This document shows, one piece after another, positions 38,958 through 47,895 of a stretch of DNA of 50,766 nt (the stretch's first letter is position 1; the number at the start of each line of letters is the position of its first letter). A model generated the notes under the pieces. That model was not told the origin of the DNA, searched no databases, and worked only from the letters and a program-made list of their open reading frames with translations. The stretch is from Vibrio variabilis. GTDB lineage: Bacteria > Pseudomonadota > Gammaproteobacteria > Enterobacterales > Vibrionaceae. The stretch spans positions 1-50,766 of the forward strand of contig NZ_JYJK01000152.1 in assembly GCF_003263785.1 (NCBI RefSeq). The letters run 5' to 3'. The position numbers and the translations under genes were made by a program.

Positions 38958-40291
38958 TTAACGGCCGTAACCTTTCAGATTTGCTTTCTTCAACACAGAA
39001 TCATACTGTTGTGACATCAGATGAGTCTGTACCTGTGCCATAAAGTCCATAATGACTACCACTACGATAAGTAGTGAAGTACCGCCGAAGTAGAAACGTA
39101 CGTTCCACGCGACCATCATGAACTCGGGAATCAGACAAATAAAGGTAATGTATAGAGCACCAGCAAGGGTTAGTCTAGTCATTACTTTATCAATGTATTT
39201 CGCTGTCTGCTCACCTGGCGGATGCCGGGTACGAATGCACCTGACTTCTTCAAGTTATCTGCTGTTTCACGCGGATTGAAAACAAGAGCCGTGTAGAAGA
39301 AACAGAAGAAAATAATCGCTGCTGCATAAAGCATTACATACAGCGGTTGACCTGGGCTAAGAGCCAATGACACGTCAGTTAACCAACCGAACGCGCTGCT
39401 CTCACCATTCTGACCAAACCACTGAGCCAGTGTTCCTGGGAACAGGATAATGCTTGAAGCAAAGATTGCTGGAATAACACCTGCCATGTTGATTTTCAAC
39501 GGTAGGTGTGTGCTTTGTGCAGCGAAAACCTTACGGCCTTGTTGGCGCTTAGCGTAGTTAACGACGATACGACGTTGACCACGTTCCATAAACACCACAA
39601 AGTAAATCACTGCGAAAGCAAGTACAGCAATCAACAGCAGAAGAAGTACGTGCAGTTCACCTTGACGCGCTTGCTCGATTGTTTGACCGATTGCCGAAGG
39701 CAATCCAGCAACAATACCTGCAAAAATTAGAATGGAAATACCATTACCAATTCCACGCTCTGTAATTTGTTCACCTAACCACATTAGGAACATGGTACCA
39801 GTTACTAAACTTACGGTTGCAATTAGCGTAAACATGGTTTGGTTGATAACAACCAGATTATTGACCATGTTTGGAAGGCCAGTTGCGATACCTATTGCCT
39901 GGAATGTTGCAAGTACAAGCGTACCATAACGCGTATATTGGCTGATCTTACGACGCCCTGCCTCACCCTCTTTCTTGAGTTCGGCTAACGCTGGATGAAC
40001 TACCGTTAGCAACTGGACAACAATCGACGCCGAAATATACGGCATGATGCCCAGTGCTAAAATAGATGCACGCTCTAATGCACCACCGGAGAACATGTTA
40101 AACATTTCTACGATGGTACCTTTTTGCTGTTCGAACAAATCGGCAAGTACAGCTGCGTCAATACCAGGGATCGGCACAAAAGAGCCGGCACGGAACACTA
40201 AAAGTGCGCCTATCACGAATAAAAGTCTAGACTTAAGTTCGTTTAAGCCATTCTTTGCACTACTAAAATCTTGTCCTGGTTTCTTAGCCAT
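38958..40291 (-). CDS. secY: Protein translocase subunit SecY, one frameshift
   Basis: The channel of the Sec translocon, about 444 aa and 10 membrane helices. The main frame runs from MAKKPGQDFSSAKNGLNELK to KKSGAFVPGIR. It then shifts at CCTGG (39214-39215, one C missing). Repair gives [20 protein letters not shown], continuous with the last 74 codons to NLKGYGR. Because SecY is essential, the break cannot be real in a living cell as written, and it calibrates the other breaks in this window. Confidence 0.97.
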
Positions 40292-40311
40292 CTGTACCTC
40301 ATCCCTCGAGA

Positions 40312-40746
40312 TTATTCCTCGATTTTACCGCCTGCAGCTTCGATTGCAGCTTTAGCGCCTTTAGTCACGCGTAGACCTTTAACAGTCACAGCTTTGTTGA
40401 TTTCACCTGAAAGAACAACTTTAACAAATTCGATGTTCTTAGTGATAACGTTAGCTGCTTTAAGGCTGTTTAGGTCAACAACGTCACCAGTTACTTTCGC
40501 TAGCTCAGCTAGACGAACTTCAGCAGACACTAGGCTCTTACGAGAAGTGAAACCGAATTTTGGTAGACGCTGTTTCAAAGGCATTTGACCGCCTTCAAAA
40601 CCTGGACGAACGCTGCCGCCAGAGCGTGATTTTTGACCTTTGTGGCCACGGCCACCAGTTTTACCTAGGCCAGAACCGATACCACGACCTACGCGCTTCT
40701 TAGAAGGCTTAGAACCCGCAGCCGGTGATAGAGTATTCAAACGCAT
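40312..40746 (-). CDS. rplO: 50S ribosomal protein L15
   Basis: A 144-aa 50S protein. RVGRGIGSGLGKTGGRGHKG, near residue 18, is its glycine-rich extended arm. It is followed by secY in the conserved order. Confidence 0.98.
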   Translation of the reverse strand: MRLNTLSPAAGSKPSKKRVGRGIGSGLGKTGGRGHKGQKSRSGGSVRPGFEGGQMPLKQRLPKFGFTSRKSLVSAEVRLAELAKVTGDVVDLNSLKAANVITKNIEFVKVVLSGEINKAVTVKGLRVTKGAKAAIEAAGGKIEE

Positions 40747-40751
40747 TCTGA

Positions 40752-40928
40752 TTACTCCTCAACTTTAACCATGTAGTAAACCTTGTTGATCATACCGCGA
40801 ACGCACGGAGTATCTTCAAGTTCTACTGTGTGGTTGATTTTACGAAGGCCAAGACCTTTAAGACACGCTTTGTGCTTAGGTAGGCGACCAATTGAGCTCT
40901 TAGTTTGAGTTACTTTGATAGTTGCCAT
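40752..40928 (-). CDS. rpmD: 50S ribosomal protein L30
   Basis: At 58 aa from MATIKVTQTKSSIGRLPKHK. An upstream in-frame extension to 40955 lies in the end of rpsE and is not used. Confidence 0.97.
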   Translation of the reverse strand: MATIKVTQTKSSIGRLPKHKACLKGLGLRKINHTVELEDTPCVRGMINKVYYMVKVEE

Positions 40929-40935
40929 GGTGTTC

Positions 40936-41436
40936 TTACTCCGAAATAGATTCAACAGTTAGACCACGTTTAGCAGCAACCATTTCTGGTGACTTCATGC
41001 TACCTAGAGCGTCGATCGTTGCACGAACGATGTTGATAGGGTTCGTAGAACCGTATGCTTTAGATAGTACGTTGTGTACACCTGCAACTTCTAGTACTGC
41101 ACGCATCGCACCACCTGCGATAACACCCGTACCTTCTGCTGCTGGCTGCATGTAAACTTTAGAGCCAGAGTGGCGACCTTTCACCGGGTGGTGAAGAGTG
41201 CCTTCGTTAAGCGCGATCGTAGTCATGTTACGACGTGCTTTTTCCATTGCTTTTTGAATCGCAGCAGGTACTTCACGAGCTTTGCCGTAACCGAAACCTA
41301 CACGACCGTTACCGTCACCAACTACTGTTAGTGCAGTGAAGCTCATGATTCGACCACCTTTAACCGTCTTAGAAACACGGTTAACGGCGATTAGCTTTTC
41401 TTGCAAATCACTAGCTTGTTGTTGTTCTTTAGCCAT
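40936..41436 (-). CDS. rpsE: 30S ribosomal protein S5
   Basis: A 166-aa protein at the mRNA entry, relevant to accuracy (ram) and spectinomycin response. KLIAVNRVSKTVKGGRIMSF and GFGYGKAREVPAAIQKAMEK are diagnostic. Confidence 0.98.
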   Translation of the reverse strand: MAKEQQQASDLQEKLIAVNRVSKTVKGGRIMSFTALTVVGDGNGRVGFGYGKAREVPAAIQKAMEKARRNMTTIALNEGTLHHPVKGRHSGSKVYMQPAAEGTGVIAGGAMRAVLEVAGVHNVLSKAYGSTNPINIVRATIDALGSMKSPEMVAAKRGLTVESISE

Positions 41437-41450
41437 CTTCCAACCCTACC

Positions 41451-41804
41451 TTAGAATTTCAGACCAGCTTCGCGAGCAGATTCTGCTAGCGCCGCTACTC
41501 GACCGTGGTATTGGAAACCAGAACGATCGAATGCAACAGCAGATACGCCTTTCTCAAGCGCGCGCTCAGCAACAGCTTTACCTACTGCTTTAGCTGCATC
41601 GATGTTACCAGTACTCTTAACTTCTTCACGAATTGCTTTTTCTACCGTAGAAGCGGCTGCGATTACTTCAGAGCCGTTCGCTGCGATTACTTGAGCGTAA
41701 ACGTGACGAGGAGTACGGTGTACTACTAGGCGAGTTGCACCCAGTTCTGCAATCTTACGACGTGCACGTGTAGCACGACGGATGCGAGATGCTTTCTTAT
41801 CCAT
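41451..41804 (-). CDS. rplR: 50S ribosomal protein L18
   Basis: A 117-aa 5S rRNA-binding protein. MDKKASRIRRATRARRKIAE and the C-terminal FDRSGFQYHGRVAALAESAR are characteristic. Confidence 0.98.
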   Translation of the reverse strand: MDKKASRIRRATRARRKIAELGATRLVVHRTPRHVYAQVIAANGSEVIAAASTVEKAIREEVKSTGNIDAAKAVGKAVAERALEKGVSAVAFDRSGFQYHGRVAALAESAREAGLKF

Positions 41805-41813
41805 AGTGTTACC

Positions 41814-42347
41814 TTACTTCTTCTTAGCTTCTTTAGTACGCACATTTTCATCTGCGTAACGAACACCTTTACCTTTGTAAGGCTCAGGCTCACGGTAAGA
41901 ACGAATGTCAGCCGCTACTTGACCAACTAGTTGCTTGTCACAACCAGTGATCACGATTTCAGTTTGGCTAGGACATTCAGCTTTAATACCCGCTGGCAAC
42001 TCGTGCTCAACTGGGTGAGAGAAGCCTAGTGTTAGACCTACAGCGTTGCCTTTGATAGCAGCACGGTAACCAACACCTTTAAGAGTTAGCTTCTTAGTAA
42101 AGCCTTCAGTAACACCAACAACCATGTTGTTAACTAGTGCACGTGCAGTACCTGCCTGTGCCCATGCGTTAGCAACACCGTCGCGAGGACCGAAAGTAAG
42201 GTTGTTCTCTTCTTGCGCAATAACTACAGCGTTGTTTAGAACGCGAGTTAGTTCGCCTTTAGCGCCTTTAACGGTAATTTCTTGACCGTTAAGTTTCACC
42301 TCTACGCCAGCTGGAATAGCGACAGGTGCCTTAGCAACACGAGACAT
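41814..42347 (-). CDS. rplF: 50S ribosomal protein L6
   Basis: A 177-aa protein with two homologous domains near the sarcin-ricin loop. It starts MSRVAKAPVAIPAGVEVKLN and ends with the motif EPYKGKGVRYADE. Confidence 0.98.
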   Translation of the reverse strand: MSRVAKAPVAIPAGVEVKLNGQEITVKGAKGELTRVLNNAVVIAQEENNLTFGPRDGVANAWAQAGTARALVNNMVVGVTEGFTKKLTLKGVGYRAAIKGNAVGLTLGFSHPVEHELPAGIKAECPSQTEIVITGCDKQLVGQVAADIRSYREPEPYKGKGVRYADENVRTKEAKKK

Positions 42348-42359
42348 AATCTACTCCTA

Positions 42360-42752
42360 TTAAGCTACGTAACAGATGATTTCACCGCCAAGACCTGCTT
42401 TGCGAGCAGCGCGGTCTGACATCAGACCCTTGGAAGTAGAAACAACAGCAATACCCAAACCGCCCATCACAGTTGGTAGCGAGTCTTTGTTTTTGTAGAC
42501 ACGCAGACCAGGACGTGAAACACGTTTGATTTGCTCAATTACAGGTTTCGCTTGGAAGTACTTAAGAGTAACTTCTAGCTCTGGTTTTGCTTCGCCTTCA
42601 ACAGCGAAGTCAACGATGTAACCTTCAGCTTTCAGTAGTGCAGCAATTGCAACTTTAAGCTTTGAAGAAGGCATTTTAACAGCAACTTTGTTTGCTGCTT
42701 GACCGTTACGAATGCGGGTCAGCATATCCGAAATCGGATCTTGCATGCTCAT
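42360..42752 (-). CDS. rpsH: 30S ribosomal protein S8
   Basis: A 130-aa 16S rRNA-binding protein and, in E. coli, the translational repressor of the spc operon. MSMQDPISDMLTRIRNGQAA and VVSTSKGLMSDRAARKAGLG are diagnostic. Confidence 0.98.
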   Translation of the reverse strand: MSMQDPISDMLTRIRNGQAANKVAVKMPSSKLKVAIAALLKAEGYIVDFAVEGEAKPELEVTLKYFQAKPVIEQIKRVSRPGLRVYKNKDSLPTVMGGLGIAVVSTSKGLMSDRAARKAGLGGEIICYVA

Positions 42753-42781
42753 ACGATTTACTCCAAATGATTAAGTGGCAA

Positions 42782-43087
42782 TTACCAGCTAGCCTTACGA
42801 AGTCCAGGAATCTCGCCTTTCATGCAAGCTTCACGAACTTTGATACGGCTTAGACCGAACTTACGTAGGTAACCGTGTGGACGACCAGTTTGGTTACAAC
42901 GGTTGCGCTGACGTGATGCACTTGAATCACGTGGAAGAGATTGCAGCTTAAGAACTGCATTCCAACGATCTTCTTCAGATGCGTTTACATCGCTGATGAT
43001 AGCTTTTAGAGCTGAGCGCTTTTCAGCAAACTTAGCTACTAGCTTCGCGCGTTTTGCTTCGCGCGCTTTCATTGATTGTTTAGCCAT
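42782..43087 (-). CDS. rpsN: 30S ribosomal protein S14 (zinc-free form)
   Basis: A 101-aa protein of the long C- type; it lacks the CxxC pairs of the short zinc form. RNRCNQTGRPHGYLRKFGLS is the conserved core. This contrasts with the zinc-binding L36 in the same operon. Confidence 0.97.
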   Translation of the reverse strand: MAKQSMKAREAKRAKLVAKFAEKRSALKAIISDVNASEEDRWNAVLKLQSLPRDSSASRQRNRCNQTGRPHGYLRKFGLSRIKVREACMKGEIPGLRKASW

Positions 43088-43104
43088 AACAGTAACCCTT
43101 CACC

Positions 43105-43644
43105 TTACTTACGGAATGGGAAGTTAAAGGCAGCCAGCAGAGCTCGGCCTTCCTCATCGTTTGCAGCAGACGTCGTAATAGTGATGTCTAGGCCACGAAC
43201 ACGGTCTACTTTATCGTAGTCGATTTCCGGGAAGATGATTTGCTCGCGAACGCCCATGCTGTAGTTACCGCGTCCGTCAAAAGACTTAGCGCTAACGCCA
43301 CGGAAGTCACGTACACGTGGAAGTGCGATAGAGATTAAACGCTCTAAAAATTCCCACATACGTTCGCCACGCAAGGTTACTTTACAACCAATTGGGTAGC
43401 CTTCACGAATTTTGAAACCTGCAACAGATTTACGCGCTTTAGTGATAAGAGGCTTTTGACCAGAGATCGTTGCCATATCAGCTGCTGCGTTTTCTAGCAG
43501 TTTCTTATCGTTGATTGCTTCACCAACGCCCATGTTTAGGGTGATTTTCTCAATCCTAGGGACTTGCATGACGCTTGAGTAGTTGAATTGTTTGGTCAAT
43601 TCAGCAACTACAGACGACTTGTAGTAATCATGCAGTTTCGCCAT
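43105..43644 (-). CDS. rplE: 50S ribosomal protein L5
   Basis: A 179-aa protein that binds 5S rRNA and contacts the P-site tRNA. MAKLHDYYKSSVVAELTKQF and EKITLNMGVGEAINDKK are diagnostic. Confidence 0.98.
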   Translation of the reverse strand: MAKLHDYYKSSVVAELTKQFNYSSVMQVPRIEKITLNMGVGEAINDKKLLENAAADMATISGQKPLITKARKSVAGFKIREGYPIGCKVTLRGERMWEFLERLISIALPRVRDFRGVSAKSFDGRGNYSMGVREQIIFPEIDYDKVDRVRGLDITITTSAANDEEGRALLAAFNFPFRK

Positions 43645-43668
43645 AGTAGAACTCCAAATTACTTTCTA

Positions 43669-43986
43669 TTAGTTAGAAACAGTTTCGCCGTTAGACTTGA
43701 AGAAACGAACTTTCTTGCCATCTTCGATACGGAAACCGATGCGGTCAGCTTTACCAGTAGCCGCGTTAAAGATTGCAACGTTAGAAGCGTCAATTGCTGC
43801 TTCTTGCTCAACGATGCCACCTTGTTGACCTAGAGCCGGTTGAGGCTTTTGGTGCTTCTTAACAAGGTTGATACCTTCAACGATAACTTTACCAGTTGCT
43901 AGAACCTTAGTTACTTTACCTTTCTTGCCTTTATCTTTACCAGCAAGAACGATTACTTCGTCATTACGACGGATTTTAGCTGCCAT
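43669..43986 (-). CDS. rplX: 50S ribosomal protein L24
   Basis: A 105-aa assembly initiator with a KOW motif (RNDEVIVLAGKDKGKKGKVT, near residue 7). Confidence 0.98.
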   Translation of the reverse strand: MAAKIRRNDEVIVLAGKDKGKKGKVTKVLATGKVIVEGINLVKKHQKPQPALGQQGGIVEQEAAIDASNVAIFNAATGKADRIGFRIEDGKKVRFFKSNGETVSN

Positions 43987-43997
43987 TTTATAGCTCC

Positions 43998-44369
43998 TTA
44001 CAGTACTTCAGGTGCTAGTGAAACAATTTTCATGAATTTCGCGTTACGAAGTTCACGAGTCACTGGACCAAAGATACGTGTGCCGACTGGTTGCTCAGTA
44101 GTGTCGTTCAACAATACACAAGCATTACGGTCGAAGCGAATGACAGAACCGTCTGGACGACGTACGCCTTTACGGGTGCGAACTACTACCGCCTTCAGAA
44201 CATCACCTTTTTTAACTTTACCGCGAGGAATTGCTTCTTTCACAGTAACTTTGATGATGTCGCCGATGTGTGCGTAACGACGGTGTGAGCCACCCAGAAC
44301 CTTAATACACATTACCTTGCGCGCGCCAGAGTTATCTGCTGCGTCAAGTGTACTTTGCATTTGGATCAT
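43998..44369 (-). CDS. rplN: 50S ribosomal protein L14
   Basis: A 123-aa protein at the subunit interface. MIQMQSTLDAADNSGARKVM is the invariant start. It is the first gene of the spc operon, after a terminator that ends the S10 operon. Confidence 0.98.
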   Translation of the reverse strand: MIQMQSTLDAADNSGARKVMCIKVLGGSHRRYAHIGDIIKVTVKEAIPRGKVKKGDVLKAVVVRTRKGVRRPDGSVIRFDRNACVLLNDTTEQPVGTRIFGPVTRELRNAKFMKIVSLAPEVL

Positions 44370-44392
44370 TGTTAGTGCTCCGCTAAATATTA

Positions 44393-44413
44393 AAAACTAG
44401 ACCCTCTCGGGTC
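44393..44413 (-). promoter_or_regulatory. Small hairpin with T-run in the spc leader
   Basis: On the minus strand GACCC, loop GAGA, GGGTC (44413-44400) is followed by TAG and TTTTT. It lies between the candidate spc promoter and rplN. It looks like an attenuator, but the 5-bp stem is short. Confidence 0.4.
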
Positions 44414-44469
44414 GGGCTGCCTCTTTAAAGGGACGCGAATTGTACCACCCTTTTTTGTGATTGGGTAGA

Positions 44470-44508
44470 CAAAAAATAAGCGGCCCCAAAAATAATTTGG
44501 AGCCGCTT
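44470..44508 (-). terminator. Terminator ending the S10 operon (after rpsQ)
   Basis: On the minus strand AAGCGGCTCCAAA pairs with TTTGGGGCCGCTT (one mismatch region) around TTATT, followed by ATTTTTTG. Confidence 0.85.
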
Positions 44509-44529
44509 GATTTCGCTATAGAAAAACGA

Positions 44530-44784
44530 TTAAATTTTCGCTTTTTCTACGATGCTTACCAAAGTCCAAGACTTAGTCTTAGACAGTGGACGGCACTCAC
44601 GAACTTCAACTGTGTCGCCAATGCCACACTCGTTGTTTTCGTCATGTGCGTGTAGTTTAGTCGTACGCTTTACGAATTTACCGTAAATTGGGTGCTTAAC
44701 CATGCGTTCGATTGCAACAACAATAGACTTGTCGCCTTTGTTGCTAATTACACGACCTTGTTGAGTACGGATTTGTTCGCTCAT
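44530..44784 (-). CDS. rpsQ: 30S ribosomal protein S17
   Basis: An 84-aa primary 16S rRNA-binding protein; GRVISNKGDKSIVVAIERMV is diagnostic. Its ATG overlaps the rpmC stop (TAATG). Confidence 0.98.
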   Translation of the reverse strand: MSEQIRTQQGRVISNKGDKSIVVAIERMVKHPIYGKFVKRTTKLHAHDENNECGIGDTVEVRECRPLSKTKSWTLVSIVEKAKI

Positions 44785-44975
44785 TATGCGCCTGCCTTCT
44801 CAGTCAAAACAGTTTTCACACGTGCGATATCACGGCGTACAGCTTTCAGAGTATGAGTTTGCTGTAGCTGACCAGTTGCAGCTTGCATGCGCAAGTTGAA
44901 CTGTTCACGTAGCAAATTCAAAAGCTCAGCGTTAAGCTCTTCAACGTTTTTTTCGCGTAGATCTTGTGCTTTCAT
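44784..44975 (-). CDS. rpmC: 50S ribosomal protein L29
   Basis: At 63 aa from MKAQDLREKNVEELNAELLN. It lies at the tunnel exit. A GTG just upstream adds one codon, but the ATG overlapping the rplP stop (ATGTGATG) is the family start. Confidence 0.97.
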   Translation of the reverse strand: MKAQDLREKNVEELNAELLNLLREQFNLRMQAATGQLQQTHTLKAVRRDIARVKTVLTEKAGA

Positions 44976-45385
44976 CACATCACCTGCTTAGTTACAAATG
45001 TAGTTTTGAACGGCAGTTTGCGAGCCGCTAGGCGGAACGCTTCACGTGCCAACTCTTCAGGTACACCGTCCATTTCGTACATAACCTTACCAGGTTGGAT
45101 TTGGGCTACCCAGTACTCAACGTTACCTTTACCCTTACCTTGACGAACTTCTAGTGGTTTTTCTGTGATAGGCTTGTCTGGGAATACACGAATCCAGATT
45201 TTACCTTGACGCTTAACGTGACGCGTCATTGCACGACGAGCCGCTTCGATCTGACGAGCAGTAAGACGACCACGACCAACAGCCTTAAGACCGAATGTGC
45301 CGAAGCTTACGTCTGTACCTTTAGCTAGACCACGGTTGCGACCAGTCTGAACCTTACGGAACTTAGTACGTTTAGGTTGTAGCAT
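44975..45385 (-). CDS. rplP: 50S ribosomal protein L16
   Basis: A 136-aa protein that positions A-site tRNA. MLQPKRTKFRKVQTGRNRGL and RIFPDKPITEKP-like WIRVFPDKPITEKPLEVRQG are diagnostic. Confidence 0.98.
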   Translation of the reverse strand: MLQPKRTKFRKVQTGRNRGLAKGTDVSFGTFGLKAVGRGRLTARQIEAARRAMTRHVKRQGKIWIRVFPDKPITEKPLEVRQGKGKGNVEYWVAQIQPGKVMYEMDGVPEELAREAFRLAARKLPFKTTFVTKQVM

Positions 45386-45396
45386 CTGTCGACTCC

Positions 45397-46095
45397 TTAC
45401 TTACGGCCTTTGCGCTGCTTCTTAGGCTTATCGCCTTTTGGCTCTACAGCGTTAGCTGCTGGCATACCGCCTAGAATCTCACCTTTGAAGATCCAAACTT
45501 TAATGCCGATCACACCGTATTGAGTGTGAGCCGAAGAAGTTGCGTAATCAATGTCAGCACGTAGAGTGTGTAGAGGCACACGGCCTTCACGGTACCACTC
45601 AGAACGTGCGATTTCAGCGCCGCCTAGACGACCGCTTACTTCCACTTTGATACCTTTAGCGCCAAGACGCATAGCATTTTGTACCGCACGCTTCATAGCA
45701 CGACGGAACATAACACGACGCTCAAGTTGAGACGCGATGCTATCAGCCACAAGTTGGCCGTCTAGCTCAGGCTTACGTACTTCAGCGATGTTAATTTGCG
45801 CTGGTACACCTGCGATTTTAGCTACAGCTGCGCGTAGCTTCTCAACGTCTTCACCTTTCTTACCGATAACAACGCCAGGACGAGCAGTGTGAATAGTCAC
45901 ACGGATGCTCTTAGCTGGACGCTCGATAACGATACGTGAAAGAGACGCTTTTGCTAGTTCCTTAGTAAGGAACTGACGTACCTTGAAGTCGCCGTCTAGG
46001 TTGTCAGCGAAATCTTTGGTGTTAGCAAACCATGTAGCATTCCAAGGCTTAACGATGCCAAGACGAATACCATTAGGATGTACTTTCTGACCCAT
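45397..46095 (-). CDS. rpsC: 30S ribosomal protein S3
   Basis: A 232-aa protein at the mRNA entry, part of the ribosomal helicase. The KH domain has GVVIGKKGEDVEKLR. It starts MGQKVHPNGIRLGIVKPWNA. Confidence 0.98.
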   Translation of the reverse strand: MGQKVHPNGIRLGIVKPWNATWFANTKDFADNLDGDFKVRQFLTKELAKASLSRIVIERPAKSIRVTIHTARPGVVIGKKGEDVEKLRAAVAKIAGVPAQINIAEVRKPELDGQLVADSIASQLERRVMFRRAMKRAVQNAMRLGAKGIKVEVSGRLGGAEIARSEWYREGRVPLHTLRADIDYATSSAHTQYGVIGIKVWIFKGEILGGMPAANAVEPKGDKPKKQRKGRK

Positions 46096-46111
46096 TGCTT
46101 ATCTCCTAGTC

Positions 46112-46444
46112 TTAAGCGTCTGCAACAACAACAGTGATGTGGCAAGAACGCTTCAAGATACGGTCGGCACGGCCTTTAGCACGAGGCATAATACGCTTCA
46201 TGATAGGGCCTTCATCTACGAAGATTTTTGCGACTGAAAGATCGTCGATATCTGCACCTTCGTTGTGTTCCGCATTCGCGATTGCTGATTCAAGAACTTT
46301 CTTAACTAGTTCAGCAGCTTTTTTGTTGCTGAAAGTTAGTAGTTCAAGAGCTTGATCCACGCTTTTACCGCGGATTTGGTCTGCAACTAAGCGAGCTTTC
46401 TGTGGAGAAATACGAGCAAAGTTATGTTTAGCGATAGCTTCCAT
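46112..46444 (-). CDS. rplV: 50S ribosomal protein L22
   Basis: A 110-aa protein with a tunnel-constriction loop (MKRIMPRAKGRADRILKRS). Of two adjacent ATGs, the second (46444) gives the family length and better spacing from AGGAG. Confidence 0.97.
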   Translation of the reverse strand: MEAIAKHNFARISPQKARLVADQIRGKSVDQALELLTFSNKKAAELVKKVLESAIANAEHNEGADIDDLSVAKIFVDEGPIMKRIMPRAKGRADRILKRSCHITVVVADA

Positions 46445-46454
46445 CATCTACTCC

Positions 46455-46733
46455 TTATTTCTTCTTAGCTTTCTTATCCGCAGCGTGGCCGCGGTAAGTG
46501 CGAGTTGGTGCAAATTCACCCAGTTTGTGACCGATCATTTCTTCGGTAACGAAAACTGGTACGTGCTGACGACCATTATGGACAGCGATGGTCAAACCAA
46601 TCATTGATGGGATGATCATTGAACGACGGGACCAAGTCTTAACAGGCTTTTTGTCTCCGCTTTCCACCGCTTTCTCTACCTTCTTCAGCAAGTGTAGGTC
46701 AATAAAAGGACCTTTCTTGAGAGAACGTGGCAT
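46455..46733 (-). CDS. rpsS: 30S ribosomal protein S19
   Basis: A 92-aa head protein, partner of S13. MPRSLKKGPFIDLHLLKKVE and MIGHKLGEFAPTRTYRGHAA are diagnostic. Confidence 0.98.
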   Translation of the reverse strand: MPRSLKKGPFIDLHLLKKVEKAVESGDKKPVKTWSRRSMIIPSMIGLTIAVHNGRQHVPVFVTEEMIGHKLGEFAPTRTYRGHAADKKAKKK

Positions 46734-46752
46734 GGCGATTCCTCTTTATAGA

Positions 46753-47577
46753 TTACTTGTTACGACGACGTACGATGTACTTGTCAGTGCGCTTGTTCTT
46801 ACGAGTCTTAAAGCCTTTAGTTGGCTGACCCCAAGGAGATACTGGGTGACGACCACCAGAAGTACGGCCTTCACCACCACCGTGTGGGTGGTCTACCGGG
46901 TTCATTACCACACCGCGAACGGTTGGACGAACACCGCGCCAGCGGCTAGCACCAGCTTTACCTAGTTCACGTAGCATGTGCTCAGCATTACCAACTTCAC
47001 CGATTGTTGCACGGCCTTCTGATAGTACTTTGCGCATTTCGCCAGAACGTAGGCGTAGAGTTACATATGCACCATCGCGAGCGATGATTTGTGCGTATGC
47101 ACCTGCAGAACGAGCAATTTGTGCACCTTTACCAGGTTTTAGTTCAACACAGTGAACAGTAGAACCTACTGGGATGTTGCGCATTGGCAGAGTGTTACCT
47201 GCTTTGATAGGCGCATCAACACCAGATTGGATTTGGTCACCCGCTTGGATGCCTTTTGGTGCAATGATGTAGCGACGCTCACCGTCTGCGTACAGAACTA
47301 GAGCGATGTTTGCGCTACGGTTTGGATCGTATTCTAGGCGCTCAACTTTCGCTGGGATGCCATCTTTAGTACGTTTGAAGTCAACCAAACGGTAATGATG
47401 CTTGTGACCACCACCGATGTGACGTACTGTGATACGACCGTTGTTGTTACGACCACCGTTCTTAGAGTTTTTCTCTAGAAGTGGAGCGTAAGGCTTACCT
47501 TTGTGAAGGTCAGCATTAACAACTTTAACTACGTGACGACGACCAGGGGAAGTCGGCTTACATTTAACAATAGCCAT
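46753..47577 (-). CDS. rplB: 50S ribosomal protein L2
   Basis: A 274-aa protein at the peptidyl transferase centre. The C-terminal VMNPVDHPHGGGEGRTSGGR carries the conserved histidines. Confidence 0.98.
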   Translation of the reverse strand: MAIVKCKPTSPGRRHVVKVVNADLHKGKPYAPLLEKNSKNGGRNNNGRITVRHIGGGHKHHYRLVDFKRTKDGIPAKVERLEYDPNRSANIALVLYADGERRYIIAPKGIQAGDQIQSGVDAPIKAGNTLPMRNIPVGSTVHCVELKPGKGAQIARSAGAYAQIIARDGAYVTLRLRSGEMRKVLSEGRATIGEVGNAEHMLRELGKAGASRWRGVRPTVRGVVMNPVDHPHGGGEGRTSGGRHPVSPWGQPTKGFKTRKNKRTDKYIVRRRNK

Positions 47578-47592
47578 TGTTTAACTCTCCTG

Positions 47593-47895
47593 TTATTCCG
47601 CACCGCCAACGAAGTCAAGATCTTGACCTTCCGCCAGAGTCACATACGCCTTCTTAACGTCGCTGCGGCGACCTTGACGTAGACCTTGACGTTTAGTCTT
47701 ACCCTTAAGAACAAGAGTATTTACAGACTTAACTTCAACTTCAAATAGCTTTTCTACAGCTGCTTTGATCTCTTTCTTAGTTGCATCTTTCGCTACTTTG
47801 AAAACGATAGTGTTCGCTTTCTCAGCTGCCATAGTTGCTTTTTCAGAGATGTGCGGAGCACGTAGAACTTTTAGGATACGCTCTTCAGTGATCAT
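47593..47895 (-). CDS. rplW: 50S ribosomal protein L23
   Basis: A 100-aa tunnel-exit protein that docks trigger factor and SRP. It starts MITEERILKVLRAPHISEKA. It overlaps rplD by 4 nt. Confidence 0.98.
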   Translation of the reverse strand: MITEERILKVLRAPHISEKATMAAEKANTIVFKVAKDATKKEIKAAVEKLFEVEVKSVNTLVLKGKTKRQGLRQGRRSDVKKAYVTLAEGQDLDFVGGAE

